Shown here piece by piece: positions 8,806 through 15,256 of a stretch of DNA of 64,000 nucleotides. The stretch spans positions 1 to 64,000 of the forward strand of contig MNWR01000057.1 of the NCBI GenBank assembly GCA_001872725.1, read 5' to 3'. Position numbers and translations under genes: made by a program. The notes under the pieces are model-generated. The model was not told the origin of the DNA and ran no database searches. It saw nothing but the letters and a program-made list of their open reading frames with translations. The DNA is from Proteobacteria bacterium CG1_02_64_396 (GTDB lineage Bacteria > Pseudomonadota > MNWR01 > CG1-02-64-396). Every line of letters begins with the position of its first letter. The first letter of the stretch is position 1.

Positions 8806-9037
8806 GCGCCTCCCCTTCTAGGGTTTGCACCCGTTCCAGGCAATCGGCCTGATCGCCGACCCCCAGCATCTGCATCGCGGCGTGAACGCTGGGTAGATCG
8901 AGGGCAGAGCGTCGCCCCTCGATCACCCGCCACGACCCGGAGCAGGCCAAAAACACCCGCAGCGCCTGCCAGTTCTCTTCCCACACCCACACGTCACTGC
9001 TCACCGACAACCGGGCGAGTTGTTCCTCGCCCAGCAT
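8789..9037 (-). CDS. DUF1799-type tail assembly chaperone extension (T part)
   Basis: This minus-strand open frame has the DUF1799 signature of phage tail genes: DVWVWEENWQALRVFLACSGSW, then a segment around LDLPSVHAAMQMLGV and a C-terminal LEGEALRVWG. The ATG at 9037 has no ribosome site. The same frame is open back to 9103, the last base of an A-AAA-AAC slippery heptamer at the end of the upstream chaperone. It is therefore more likely made as the C-terminal part of a -1 frameshift fusion than as a separate protein (see 8789-9441). Confidence 0.75.
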   Translation of the reverse strand: MLGEEQLARLSVSSDVWVWEENWQALRVFLACSGSWRVIEGRRSALDLPSVHAAMQMLGVGDQADCLERVQTLEGEALRVWG

Positions 9038-9441
9038 GGCGACGTCGTCGTCGTCGAACTTCGCCGTCCGCCCCCCGGCCCAGGCGCGGGCGGCGTCAAT
9101 CAGTTTTTTCGGGCGCCCTCGGCAATCGAGTCAAACCACGACCGGACGATGCACCCAGCCACCGGCACGATCTCGATCACCGCATCGAGGTTCTGCGGCG
9201 AAAACTGTAGCGGGTTGCCGTCCGCATCGATCACCTCCTTCCAGTCTTCCACCACCCGACGGCAGAACTCGGCGTCGTCGATCTCGCCACTCTTGGTCTC
9301 GTCCAGCAAGGACTCGACCTCGTGGCGGTTCAGGCGTCGGAAGACGGCGACGAACCGCGTCTTCTTGGTTTTACCCTTGTCGTCGATCAGGGCGACCTCG
9401 ACAGGCCAGGGGTAGGTATCGGAAAAATCGAGTTTGAACAT
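8789..9441 (-). CDS. Predicted -1 frameshift fusion of tail assembly chaperones (G-GT type)
   Basis: The 113-residue upstream product ends GCC-CGA-AAA-AAC-TGA. Read as CG[A-AAA-AAC], positions 9109-9103 form a textbook X-XXY-YYZ slip site directly before the stop. After a -1 slip, translation continues CTG-ATT-GAC from 9103 with no stop through the whole DUF1799 frame to 8789, giving about 217 residues. In lambda and many siphophages the short and frameshifted chaperones both assemble the tail around the tape measure, whose gene is next here. The shift itself is predicted, not shown. Confidence 0.75.
9100..9441 (-). CDS. Tail assembly chaperone (G part)
   Basis: A 113-residue protein with start ATG 9441 (MFKLDFSDTYPWPVEV) and an AAGG about 10 nt upstream. 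The upstream extension to 9582 is antisense-like filler overlapping the tail tube gene. The sequence has the tail-chaperone look: an N-terminal beta region, TKKTRFVAVFRRLNRHEVE, then a helical C-terminus with EFCRRVVEDWKEVIDADG. It lies between the tail tube and tape measure genes, as chaperones do. It ends at a slippery heptamer, so a minority of ribosomes should read on into the DUF1799 frame. Confidence 0.8.
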   Translation of the reverse strand: MFKLDFSDTYPWPVEVALIDDKGKTKKTRFVAVFRRLNRHEVESLLDETKSGEIDDAEFCRRVVEDWKEVIDADGNPLQFSPQNLDAVIEIVPVAGCIVRSWFDSIAEGARKN

Positions 9442-9452
9442 GGCGCGTGACC

Positions 9453-10388
9453 TTATTGGAGGGTGACGGTGATGGCGTCGTGCGCAGTTTGCGCCGAATT
9501 GAGAACGCGCAGCGGCAGGCCGAGAAACGACACCCCGGCGTCGTCGCTGAAACCGGGCTTGCCGATCTGCACGCGGGGGCACGCGATCACCAGCGACTTG
9601 CCGCTGCCGAGGCCGTGTTTGATTTCGAGCGCCCCCGCTGCCCCCGACTGGGCTTTGGCCCAGGCGTCGAAGGTCGCCACCGAGGGTTCCTCGACGGTGG
9701 CTGTGCCGGAGGGCTTCTGGCCGACGATGTCGATGCGCTCAGCGTTGGTCAGGTGGCGGTGCTGCACATCGTTGCCGAGCTTGATCTCCAGGTCTTTCAG
9801 CCCGAGGCTCACCCCGTGCAGAACAAACGAGTTGGTGTAGGTCGCGTCGGCAGGGTAGATGTCGAGGTTGGGCAGCACGGTGCCGGAGGGGAGCGCACCG
9901 TCGGCCACCGGCTTGTAGAGCCCGGTAAAGGCAAAGTGCATGACCGCCTCCCCCGCCGCCGTCACCTTGAACGACCAGTCGCCGCGACAGCCGACCGCCT
10001 GGTGTTTCACTCCGTCGCGATAGGCCTCGAACGTCAGCGACTCGAAGCCGCTGCCGACCAAGGCATAGATCGTTTTGGTGCCCGGCGTGTTGGTCTCGGA
10101 CCAGCCGCAACCCCGCATCAACCGCCCCCACCAGGGGATCGTCCCGGCCATAGTGGCGTTGGGCAGCGGCACGTCGAATTCGATCTTGCAGCCGAGGCCA
10201 GTCATGGGGATGGCGGCGTCCTCGCCCAATACCGGCTTGACCACCGCCGGAGCCAGTTCGACGCCCTCAAGTGGGGTCAGGCTGAAATTGGTCACCGCAA
10301 GGGCGTCGGTGGCTGGGGATGGGGTGGCTGCGGTCCCATAGACGGTTTCGATCTTGGCCATGATGACCTTTTTCGCGGCGAGGATCAT
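9453..10388 (-). CDS. Major tail tube protein
   Basis: A 311-residue protein starting at ATG 10388 (MILAAKKVIMAKIETVYGT), overlapping the upstream small gene as ATGA. The N-terminus (KVIMAKIETVYGTAATPSPATDAL) and Gly/Thr-rich beta-strand content, including a later LGLKDLEIKLGNDVQH segment, are those of phage tail tube proteins in Mu-like siphophages. It precedes the chaperone and tape measure genes. It would polymerise into the hollow tail. No sheath gene lies next to it, which supports a non-contractile tail. Confidence 0.8.
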   Translation of the reverse strand: MILAAKKVIMAKIETVYGTAATPSPATDALAVTNFSLTPLEGVELAPAVVKPVLGEDAAIPMTGLGCKIEFDVPLPNATMAGTIPWWGRLMRGCGWSETNTPGTKTIYALVGSGFESLTFEAYRDGVKHQAVGCRGDWSFKVTAAGEAVMHFAFTGLYKPVADGALPSGTVLPNLDIYPADATYTNSFVLHGVSLGLKDLEIKLGNDVQHRHLTNAERIDIVGQKPSGTATVEEPSVATFDAWAKAQSGAAGALEIKHGLGSGKSLVIACPRVQIGKPGFSDDAGVSFLGLPLRVLNSAQTAHDAITVTLQ

Positions 10389-10558
10389 TTCTTGGCTCCT
10401 TTGATTTTACCCTCGGCGTGGTCGTCGCGGGTGCGCTCGGTCAGCGTTACCTCGCCGGTATCGGTGGCGGTATAACTGCCTCCGCTCGGGGGTTGAGCCG
10501 GTCCGGTGGGTCGAGGTGGCGGAGAATCGGGCGTCGGTGCGGTTTTGGCGGTGGCCAT
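10385..10558 (-). CDS. Small Pro/Thr-rich phage protein
   Basis: A 57-residue gene that is easily missed: ATG 10558 lies 5 nt after an AGGAGG site, and the TGA at 10385-10387 overlaps the tail tube start as ATGA. It starts MATAKTAPTPDSPPPRP and ends with a charged stretch (ERTRDDHAEGKIKGAKK). The low-complexity proline-rich N-terminus suggests a disordered linker or virion accessory. The same slot holds small uncharacterised genes in related phages. No function is assigned. Confidence 0.75.
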   Translation of the reverse strand: MATAKTAPTPDSPPPRPTGPAQPPSGGSYTATDTGEVTLTERTRDDHAEGKIKGAKK

Positions 10559-10559
10559 G

Positions 10560-10988
10560 TCAGCCTCCTGACTTGAGGTAAGCGTCGAAAGAAAAGTCGT
10601 CTTGCCAGGCGATCACGCCGCCGTCCATTTCGGCCAGTCGCCCCTTCACGAACAGACAGCCGGTCGATCTATCCTCTGGCGGCCAGCCATGCAGGGCTGC
10701 GAGCACTTGAGCCCGCACCTCCGACAGACCGCCGTCGAGTGCCGATTCCCCCACCGGGTCACGCAGATCGCGCACCTTGATCAGCACTGCGAAGGTGCGG
10801 GTCGAGCGCTGCAAAGCTCCGGGGGTGGCGAGCAGGTCGCCTCCCGCCGTCTCGGCGACGGGCACGACCCACGCAGCCGGGAATCTGGCCGGGGTGGCGG
10901 CGGTCGCCGAGAATTCGGCCGCACCGCCGACCTTGGCGAGCAAAGAGCACTGCGTCTCAAGGCGGGCTACGATGGCGGCCAGGCGCAT
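10560..10988 (-). CDS. Mu gp37-like tail terminator / connector protein
   Basis: A 142-residue protein with start ATG 10988 (MRLAAIVARLETQCSLLAKVGGA), overlapping the upstream stop as TGATG. It has a Mu gp37/DUF1834-like outline: N-terminal helix, AAWVVPVAE, RTFAVLIKVRD, then a C-terminal VAALHGWPP-type segment followed by DFSFDAYLKSGG. It follows the gp36-like gene exactly as in Mu. Members of this group cap the tail tube at the head-proximal end; that role is inferred here. Confidence 0.7.
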   Translation of the reverse strand: MRLAAIVARLETQCSLLAKVGGAAEFSATAATPARFPAAWVVPVAETAGGDLLATPGALQRSTRTFAVLIKVRDLRDPVGESALDGGLSEVRAQVLAALHGWPPEDRSTGCLFVKGRLAEMDGGVIAWQDDFSFDAYLKSGG

Positions 10989-11407
10989 CAGATGAACCCT
11001 CCGTTGCCCCGATCCCACACCCTGCCGCCGGTCTCCATTTGTACCGATTGTTCGGCCACGGCCTGGGTGGCGGCGGGCGACAACCCGAGATCGATCTGCC
11101 CCTTGCCTACGGCGGCCAAAAACTTGACCCCGTCTTCGTAGCGCCGCCGAACCTCGTCGGAGGCCCGGTCTGCCCACAGGTAATAGCGGGTGAGGTTGCA
11201 GGCGATCCGCACGACAGCCCCCGGCACGGTGGCCAACGGCACCGGCACCCGCCCACCCAGATATCCGTCGATCTCAGCATCGGCGTCGGCCTGAGCGCGG
11301 GCGATCACGGCCTGGTCGATCTGCCCCAGCCGGTCGCGGTCGGTCAGTTCAATCAACTCCTGCTCGCCGAATCGGTCGATCAGGTCTTGCAGTGAGCTGT
11401 ACGCCAT
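10988..11407 (-). CDS. Mu gp36-like head-tail connector (DUF1320)
   Basis: A 139-residue protein starting at ATG 11407 (MAYSSLQDLIDRFGEQELIEL). It shows the DUF1320 pattern: an N-terminal DLIDRFGEQELIELTDRD, a helical QADADAEIDGYLGGR, then VVRIACNLTRYYLW and VRRRYEDGVKFL. In Mu this is gp36, next to the capsid block and before gp37, the same order as here. It probably forms an adaptor ring below the portal. Confidence 0.85.
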   Translation of the reverse strand: MAYSSLQDLIDRFGEQELIELTDRDRLGQIDQAVIARAQADADAEIDGYLGGRVPVPLATVPGAVVRIACNLTRYYLWADRASDEVRRRYEDGVKFLAAVGKGQIDLGLSPAATQAVAEQSVQMETGGRVWDRGNGGFI

Positions 11408-11421
11408 CGTGGTTAACGGGG

Positions 11422-11643
11422 CTATTGGTCCCCGTCCTCCTCCGCAGTAACCGCACCGATTTCGAGGTCGATCTCGACGACGGTGAGCATCGGTTCTGCC
11501 TTGATTTGGGCAATCTGCTCCTCGGTCAGAACGCTGACGGGCAATTCGGTCACGCCGCTCCAGGCGCGACCGCCCCGCCGAAATCCGTTTTTGTGGCTAG
11601 AGACCCGCAGACCCGGAGTCGTGGTTTTTTTTGCAGCGGCCAT
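11422..11643 (-). CDS. Mu gp35 / HI1506-like small phage protein
   Basis: A 73-residue protein, ATG 11643 with AGGAGG 7 nt upstream. It contains the HI1506-like motif HKNGFRRGGRAWSGVTELPVSVLTEEQIAQIKAEP (described by parts: GFRRGGRAW and LTEEQIAQIKAEPML). It lies between the major capsid gene and the gp36 gene as in Mu. The N-terminus is lysine-rich (MAAAKKTTTPG) and the C-terminus acidic. Its role in Mu-like phages is unknown. Confidence 0.75.
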   Translation of the reverse strand: MAAAKKTTTPGLRVSSHKNGFRRGGRAWSGVTELPVSVLTEEQIAQIKAEPMLTVVEIDLEIGAVTAEEDGDQ

Positions 11644-11669
11644 GTTGGCCTCCTATATATATAGGAATG

Positions 11670-11703
11670 GATGATCAGGCGGGGGCTCCCCCGCCCCATC
11701 ATC
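11670..11703 (-). other. Strong hairpin 10 nt after the major capsid gene
   Basis: Positions 11670-11703 fold as GATGAT..GGCGGGG-GAG-CCCCGCC..ATCATC. It has no U-run, so it is not a standard terminator, but its place between the capsid gene and the connector/tail block suggests an attenuator or mRNA-stabilising stem that keeps capsid expression high. A TATATATA stretch follows at 11654-11662. Confidence 0.5.
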
Positions 11704-11713
11704 GAAGGATCGA

Positions 11714-12757
11714 TTACGGCAACCAGGGGACGACAACCACTTCGACGGCGTCGTAGTTGGGGTTCGAGTCGCCGCCGTTGATCTGCTGCGCCTTGATGAC
11801 CTTGTTGGCCGCCGAGCGGTTGGTCATCCCAACCACCAACAGATTGGGTTTGATCCCCAGGGGTTGGCCGTTGTCGCCCTTGAACCCGCCCATCGCGGCG
11901 AAGGCGGCGTCGAAATTGGTTTGGTCCAAGGTCGCCTTGGACCCGAACGCCATTTGCCAGAACCCATACCCGACGTTCGAGCGCGCCTTGACGCCGTAGC
12001 GAAACTCGTCGCGAGAGAACACAGCTTCATCGTCGACGGACGTCATCGCCTGGAAGCTGTAGTCCTCGCGCAGTTGGTAGATCAGCGGCTTAAGGGGGCG
12101 GCGGGTGTCCATCAAATACCAGGGGGATCCTGCTCCGGCCTGCAAATTAGAGACCGAAGCCACCCCCGACTCGCCACCCACAGGGTGGTCGGTATCGAAG
12201 AAGAACTGCCCATCGAAGCAGGGAGTGCTCCACCCTGCCGCCAGCGCATTGAACACGAGCTGATCGGGGTGTGACTTGGCGTTGAATCCCATCTCCTCGA
12301 ACACGGGGGCCAGCACCCCATACGAATCGTCATTAATCGCGGTTGCTTCGACACCTACGGTCGATTCCCACTTTTTGTTTTTCAGGGCGTAGTCGTGCAG
12401 CGCCAGACTCTGGACCTGCCGATCCCCGATCCATTCGCGGATCGTGGTGCTCTTGCCGATCCAGCCGTATTTCTCTTCGGCGGTGGTCGAGGGGACCGTG
12501 GTGGCGACTTTTGCGAAGAAGGTTTCGGGGGCGCTAAACCCCTTGTTGAAGGCGGCTTTGAAGCCGGTAAAAACCGCGCTCAAGTTGGCTCGATTGACCA
12601 CCATCGAGCCGAACGCCAGCCCGGACCAGAGGTCGGGCGCATCCAGGACGGAGCGCGCCAACGGGTAGGCCAGCGCCTCGCCACCGGGGGCAACCACCGC
12701 GACGGCGAAGGCAGCGACCACGCAAGTGAAAATCAAACCGGTAGAAAACTTGTTCAT
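11714..12757 (-). CDS. Major capsid protein, Mu gpT-like, with an unusual N-terminal extension
   Basis: A 347-residue protein clearly related to Mu gpT: KYGWIGKSTTIREWIGDR, then GVLAPVFEEMG, FFFDTDHPV, YGFWQMAFGSKATLD and LGIKPNLLVVG. Mu gpT homologues usually begin at about MVVNRANLSAVFTGFKAAF, which here is residue 52. The best ribosome site (AGAGGA, 8 nt) precedes ATG 12757, adding about 51 residues that look like a Sec signal peptide (MNKFSTGLIFTCVVAAFAV, ending EALAY). The internal ATG at 12604 has no ribosome site. The core call is firm; the true N-terminus is open. Confidence 0.9.
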   Translation of the reverse strand: MNKFSTGLIFTCVVAAFAVAVVAPGGEALAYPLARSVLDAPDLWSGLAFGSMVVNRANLSAVFTGFKAAFNKGFSAPETFFAKVATTVPSTTAEEKYGWIGKSTTIREWIGDRQVQSLALHDYALKNKKWESTVGVEATAINDDSYGVLAPVFEEMGFNAKSHPDQLVFNALAAGWSTPCFDGQFFFDTDHPVGGESGVASVSNLQAGAGSPWYLMDTRRPLKPLIYQLREDYSFQAMTSVDDEAVFSRDEFRYGVKARSNVGYGFWQMAFGSKATLDQTNFDAAFAAMGGFKGDNGQPLGIKPNLLVVGMTNRSAANKVIKAQQINGGDSNPNYDAVEVVVVPWLP

Positions 12758-12777
12758 GTCGTAATCCTCTGTGGCGA

Positions 12778-13179
12778 TCAGCCGATCAAGACCCAAACAC
12801 CAACCGCATCGACATCCTTGCAGACGCCAGCGGCGGATAGGGTGCCGATACCATTGGTGGCGGCCAGGGTCTGGTCGTCCACCAGGTAGACGGTTTTGCC
12901 GATATGGGTGCGGTCGATGGTGCCGTCGTTGCCGTACCGGAAAACCCCGGCGCGGACGGGTACGGTCAAGCTCCCGGCCAACCCGGATGTGTTGTCGCGG
13001 GCCTCTTCGGCACGTCCCCGCGCCGTCAGTCCGGTGGAGGTCGAGGCAGGGACGGCGTTGCCCGAGGCATCGAGGCAGACGATTGCCCCGGAGTGGATAT
13101 TGGCGCTCGCGGCGACCGGGTCTTCAAAGGTCGTTCCGTCGCGCACCAAGGTGTTGCGGTCGGTGGTGGTGGCGGCCAT
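12778..13179 (-). CDS. Capsid cement / head decoration protein
   Basis: A 133-residue protein with start ATG 13179 (MAATTTDRNTLVRDGTTFEDP) after a GGAGGGCC site. It has the small beta-rich sequence of DUF2190-type decoration proteins: AASANIHSGAIVCLDASGNAVPA, then RAGVFRYGNDGTIDRTHIGKTVYLVDDQT. It sits between the protease/scaffold and capsid genes, as head-decoration genes do in B3/D3112-like phages. It would stabilise the expanded capsid. Confidence 0.8.
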   Translation of the reverse strand: MAATTTDRNTLVRDGTTFEDPVAASANIHSGAIVCLDASGNAVPASTSTGLTARGRAEEARDNTSGLAGSLTVPVRAGVFRYGNDGTIDRTHIGKTVYLVDDQTLAATNGIGTLSAAGVCKDVDAVGVWVLIG

Positions 13180-13195
13180 GTGGCCCTCCTGTCGA

Positions 13196-14359
13196 TTAAG
13201 CCGCGCCCTTGGCGGCGCGGAACGCTTCGGTCGAAACGCCGGTGGCCTTGCATACCGCCATCTCGGTTTCGCTCAGTTGGTTGGGCTCTGACAATTCCGG
13301 CGGTTTTCCGCCGGTTTGGGTGCCGGATAGAGCCGAGATGGCGGGGGTCTTGTCGAGGTAGCCGCGCAGGGCGGCCACGTCTTTGACTCCGAGGTCGCGA
13401 GCCCACTGTTCTTGGACGGGCAGCAGTTTTCCCTGCTCCAGACCCGAGGCGATCAGGTCGTCCACCTGGGCTGCGTTGCGCTCGGCTTTAAGCGCCACCA
13501 CCTCGCCCTTGAGCGCCTCGAAGGCGGAGAGTGGGACGTACTTGGACGGGTCGGGATCGGACGATCCGATCCCCTTGATGGCGGCGGTCACCGAGGTCCA
13601 CGGGGCATCGGCAGGTAGCCCCAGGGCGGTGGCCGCCTCGGTTTGGGCCGCCTCGGCGCCCCGCAACAGGCTGATGGCTTTTTCGAGTTCGGCTGTGAGG
13701 TCGGCGTCGGTGGTGGTCAACGGCAGGTTGAGCAGGTAGATCAGGCGTTCGCGCAATTCGTCCACGGTTTCCTCCGCAGTCTGGAAGGTCGCGGCGGCTC
13801 GGGCCGCCAGGTCGGAATGGCCATCGATGGCCGGGTAGTTGGTGAGCGAGGCCATCTGCACGTCGAGGATCTCTCCCGTGCCGACGCGGTAGCCGAACAC
13901 TGGGCTGATGTAGCGGTACTCCCCCGCGCGGATGTGCTCGGCGGCGCGGTCGGTCCAGCGCACGTCGAGGGCGACCAGCCCCACCCCGTCGCGCCAATCG
14001 AGCTTCTTGCACCAGCCACTCGCCGGGGCGGGTTGTCCGTTGTGCTCTGCCTTGAGGGTCTGGTGTTCGTAATCGAGCGGCATGTCGCCAGACGCTTGCG
14101 CCCACCGAGAGGCAATGGCTCGGGCGCGGTCGGGCGTCAGATACCAGTGGGGGGCATCTTTGGGCCGCCCGTCGCCCTCTCGGGCGCGGAACGGTCCGGC
14201 GGGAATCAGGACAATTTCGGACGGGGGATCTCGGTCGTCGATGGCAGCGCCGCAGACGGCGACGGCGTATTCGACGCGGGCGACAAAGCCGCGACGCCCC
14301 CCGACCTGGGGGGGCCGGTGGGTGTGAGGCGTCGCGAAGTGAGAGGAGATCGTCGTCAT
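13196..14359 (-). CDS. Mu gpI-like capsid protease / scaffold
   Basis: A 387-residue protein with start ATG 14359 (MTTISSHFATP), AAGGA 7 nt upstream. The N-terminal half is the Mu I protease type (EIVLIPAGPFRAREGDGRPKDAP, MPLDYEHQTL, HIRAGEYRYISPVFGYR). The C-terminal half is a coiled-coil scaffold (YVPLSAFEALKGEVVALKAERNA) ending in a short conserved tail. In Mu the gene yields both protease and, from an internal start, scaffold. It opens the capsid block after a 200-bp gap that holds a possible promoter. Confidence 0.85.
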   Translation of the reverse strand: MTTISSHFATPHTHRPPQVGGRRGFVARVEYAVAVCGAAIDDRDPPSEIVLIPAGPFRAREGDGRPKDAPHWYLTPDRARAIASRWAQASGDMPLDYEHQTLKAEHNGQPAPASGWCKKLDWRDGVGLVALDVRWTDRAAEHIRAGEYRYISPVFGYRVGTGEILDVQMASLTNYPAIDGHSDLAARAAATFQTAEETVDELRERLIYLLNLPLTTTDADLTAELEKAISLLRGAEAAQTEAATALGLPADAPWTSVTAAIKGIGSSDPDPSKYVPLSAFEALKGEVVALKAERNAAQVDDLIASGLEQGKLLPVQEQWARDLGVKDVAALRGYLDKTPAISALSGTQTGGKPPELSEPNQLSETEMAVCKATGVSTEAFRAAKGAA

Positions 14360-14421
14360 GCCGGTATCCTTGCGGACCAGCATGCGGCGGTTAATGGGAG
14401 GGGGTTCCGGGTGGGATCTGG

Positions 14422-14503
14422 GGCGGGCTGTATATTAGTTGCAGTGGTGGCGCGGTTTCGGGTGCATCCGTACCCCCTTCAAAACCCCTTCAACGCCCTT
14501 CAA
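14422..14503 (-). promoter_or_regulatory. Possible late promoter with three phased TTGAAGGG repeats
   Basis: Upstream of the protease gene, minus strand, three copies of TTGAAGGG lie at 14496-14503, 14486-14493 and 14475-14482, spaced 10 and 11 bp (one helical turn). A TAATAT element at 14432-14437 lies about 40 bp downstream and 75 bp before the ATG. The layout looks like an activator-dependent promoter. No -35 box is evident, as expected for an activated promoter, but the assignment is inference. Confidence 0.4.
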
Positions 14504-14559
14504 AACGTCTTTTTAGGGTTGCCGATATACCCTAGGTGCCTCTATGCCTTTTTGTTTGC

Positions 14560-15108
14560 TTAAATCGCGGTTTTGAGCGCGTCGGTCAGCCGGTCGCGCA
14601 CCACATCGAGGATTGTCCCCTCGTCTTGGCGCGATACCCCCAAAAAGGGACGGGCCGGAATGTCGCCCCAGGGGCTTTTGCCGCCCGCGAACGAGCGGGC
14701 TTTGGCCCCGAATTGCTGCACAGCGGCGTACTCCAGACCCGAGGCGATCACCACCTCGACGGCGGTGGCGCGGGCGTGGATTTCCCGACCGAGACGACGG
14801 CTCTCGCCGATCAGTGGTTTTTTGTCGGCCAACAGGCCGACCCCCTTGCGGGTGAGGTTGCGCCCCCCCCCTTTTGTTTTGTGTTTCGACAGTCCGCCGC
14901 GACGGCGCAACAACAACAGCACCGTCGTGTCGCTGTTGTCGGGCCAGGGGGATCCGTCGGGTGCGGTGGAGGTTGTGAAGCGGCGCTTGGTCGATACAAC
15001 CAGGGCCTCGCCGATGTCTTGCATGACCGGTTTTAGGTCGGTGGTGGCTCGGGCCAAACGTTCGAGCGCCGCCACAACAGGCGGGGTGTCGATTTCGATG
15101 CGGATCAT
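14560..15108 (-). CDS. Mu gpG-like virion morphogenesis protein
   Basis: A 182-residue protein starting at ATG 15108 (MIRIEIDTPPVVAALERLARA). It matches the Mu G / phage virion morphogenesis family: MQDIGEALVVSTKRRF, PDGSPWPD, VEVVIASGLEYAAVQQFGAK, IPARPFLGVS. In Mu it acts at head-tail joining. It lies between MuF and the protease gene as in Mu. A 47-codon frame at 15105-15250 upstream has no ribosome site and is not called. Confidence 0.85.
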   Translation of the reverse strand: MIRIEIDTPPVVAALERLARATTDLKPVMQDIGEALVVSTKRRFTTSTAPDGSPWPDNSDTTVLLLLRRRGGLSKHKTKGGGRNLTRKGVGLLADKKPLIGESRRLGREIHARATAVEVVIASGLEYAAVQQFGAKARSFAGGKSPWGDIPARPFLGVSRQDEGTILDVVRDRLTDALKTAI

Positions 15109-15256
15109 TTATATTGCCCCTTGGGTTCGCGGCAAAATCTCCCCGCGATCTGCTGAGGGCGCGCCTGACGCCCGAAGGTGACCGGGACACTCACCGGTCG
15201 GGGCCTCGGCCCGGTGGCGGTGACGGGAGCCCGCCACGCGAACCCCATGGGGGCGA

